A stretch of 13,758 bases of DNA from an uncultured Peptococcaceae bacterium (GTDB taxonomy: Bacteria; Bacillota; Peptococcia; Peptococcales; Peptococcaceae). Positions 13,718-13,758 of the stretch are shown here, one piece after another (within the stretch, counting starts at the first letter, position 1; every line of letters begins with the position of its first letter). A program made the position numbers and the translations under genes. The stretch spans positions 1 to 13,758 of the forward strand of contig CAUDRX010000048.1 in NCBI GenBank assembly GCA_958451915.1, written 5' to 3'. The notes under the pieces are model-generated. The model ran no database searches, had not been told where the DNA came from, and was given only the letters and a program-made list of their open reading frames with translations.

Positions 13718-13758
13718 CTATCTTCCCAGCAAAAGAACAGCAAGTATTGTCGGCGCGG
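13718..13758 (-). CDS. Possible hydrophobic C-terminus of a gene continuing beyond the right edge
   Basis: One leftward frame is open from the window edge to a TAG stop at 13718-13720 and reads APTILAVLLLGR. Its hydrophobic character suits the end of a membrane protein, and the stop lies about 20 nt before the terminator at 13672-13697. The two other frames read into the terminator stem or give less protein-like ends. With 12 residues nothing can be said about family; a transporter of the sulfonate module is only a guess. Confidence 0.35.
   Translation of the reverse strand, partial: APTILAVLLLGR

Noticed and set aside
13441..13743. 100-residue leftward ORF at the right edge
   Set aside because: It runs straight through the terminator hairpin at 13672-13697 and its residue make-up is not protein-like.
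1..13758. tRNA, rRNA, CRISPR array, insertion sequence or attachment site
   Set aside because: No T-loop consensus, regular repeat array, transposase or integrase gene, or terminal repeats were seen on either strand.

Overview
The window looks like a chromosomal segment of an anaerobic Firmicute with mid-range GC. A member of the Negativicutes (Acidaminococcus/Selenomonas-type) is my best guess, from the long-form hpf next to secA, the strong AGGAGG ribosome sites, the TTG starts and the style of the SecA protein. This is an impression from the proteins, not a phylogenetic placement.

Layout. (1) 1-2890: the 5' two thirds of secA runs leftward off the window. It is divergent from a small ArsR-family regulator and from long-form hpf, which ends at a clear terminator. 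(2) 2944-4782: two leftward genes, a zinc amidase of the T7-lysozyme type without a signal peptide, and cysK (cysteine synthase) with its own promoter and terminator. (3) 4893-8640: a rightward, tightly packed thiazole operon thiS-thiF-thiG-thiH-tenI. It makes the thiazole half of thiamine and ends in a 14-bp terminator stem. Its leader has no recognisable TPP riboswitch but carries a terminator-like hairpin. (4) 8641-9000: about 360 bp with no gene that I can see. (5) 9000-13114: a leftward C2-sulfonate (probably taurine) module. It consists of xsc (sulfoacetaldehyde acetyltransferase), a terminator-like hairpin, an unrecognised 182-residue cysteine-rich protein, and a class III aminotransferase, probably taurine aminotransferase. 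Two candidate promoters and a palindromic operator candidate lie upstream of xsc. (6) 13115-13758: about 550 bp of apparently non-coding DNA, then a leftward terminator and what may be the last 12 codons of a hydrophobic protein entering from the right.

How the parts fit. The aminotransferase would convert taurine to sulfoacetaldehyde. Xsc, a TPP enzyme, would cleave it with phosphate to acetyl phosphate (energy or carbon) and sulfite. If the cell reduces that sulfite to sulfide, CysK could fix it as cysteine, which also supplies the sulfur carried by ThiS. The thiazole operon supplies half of the TPP that Xsc needs. The enzyme assignments rest on motifs; the link between the blocks is inference. 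No sulfite reductase, phosphotransacetylase, acetate kinase or identifiable sulfonate importer lies inside the window.

The most novel-looking item is the cysteine-rich protein (10429-10977) between xsc and the aminotransferase, set apart from xsc by the hairpin. Codon use in xsc and the aminotransferase is that of very highly expressed genes, so strict that both have long stop-free antisense frames. This fits a major energy pathway.
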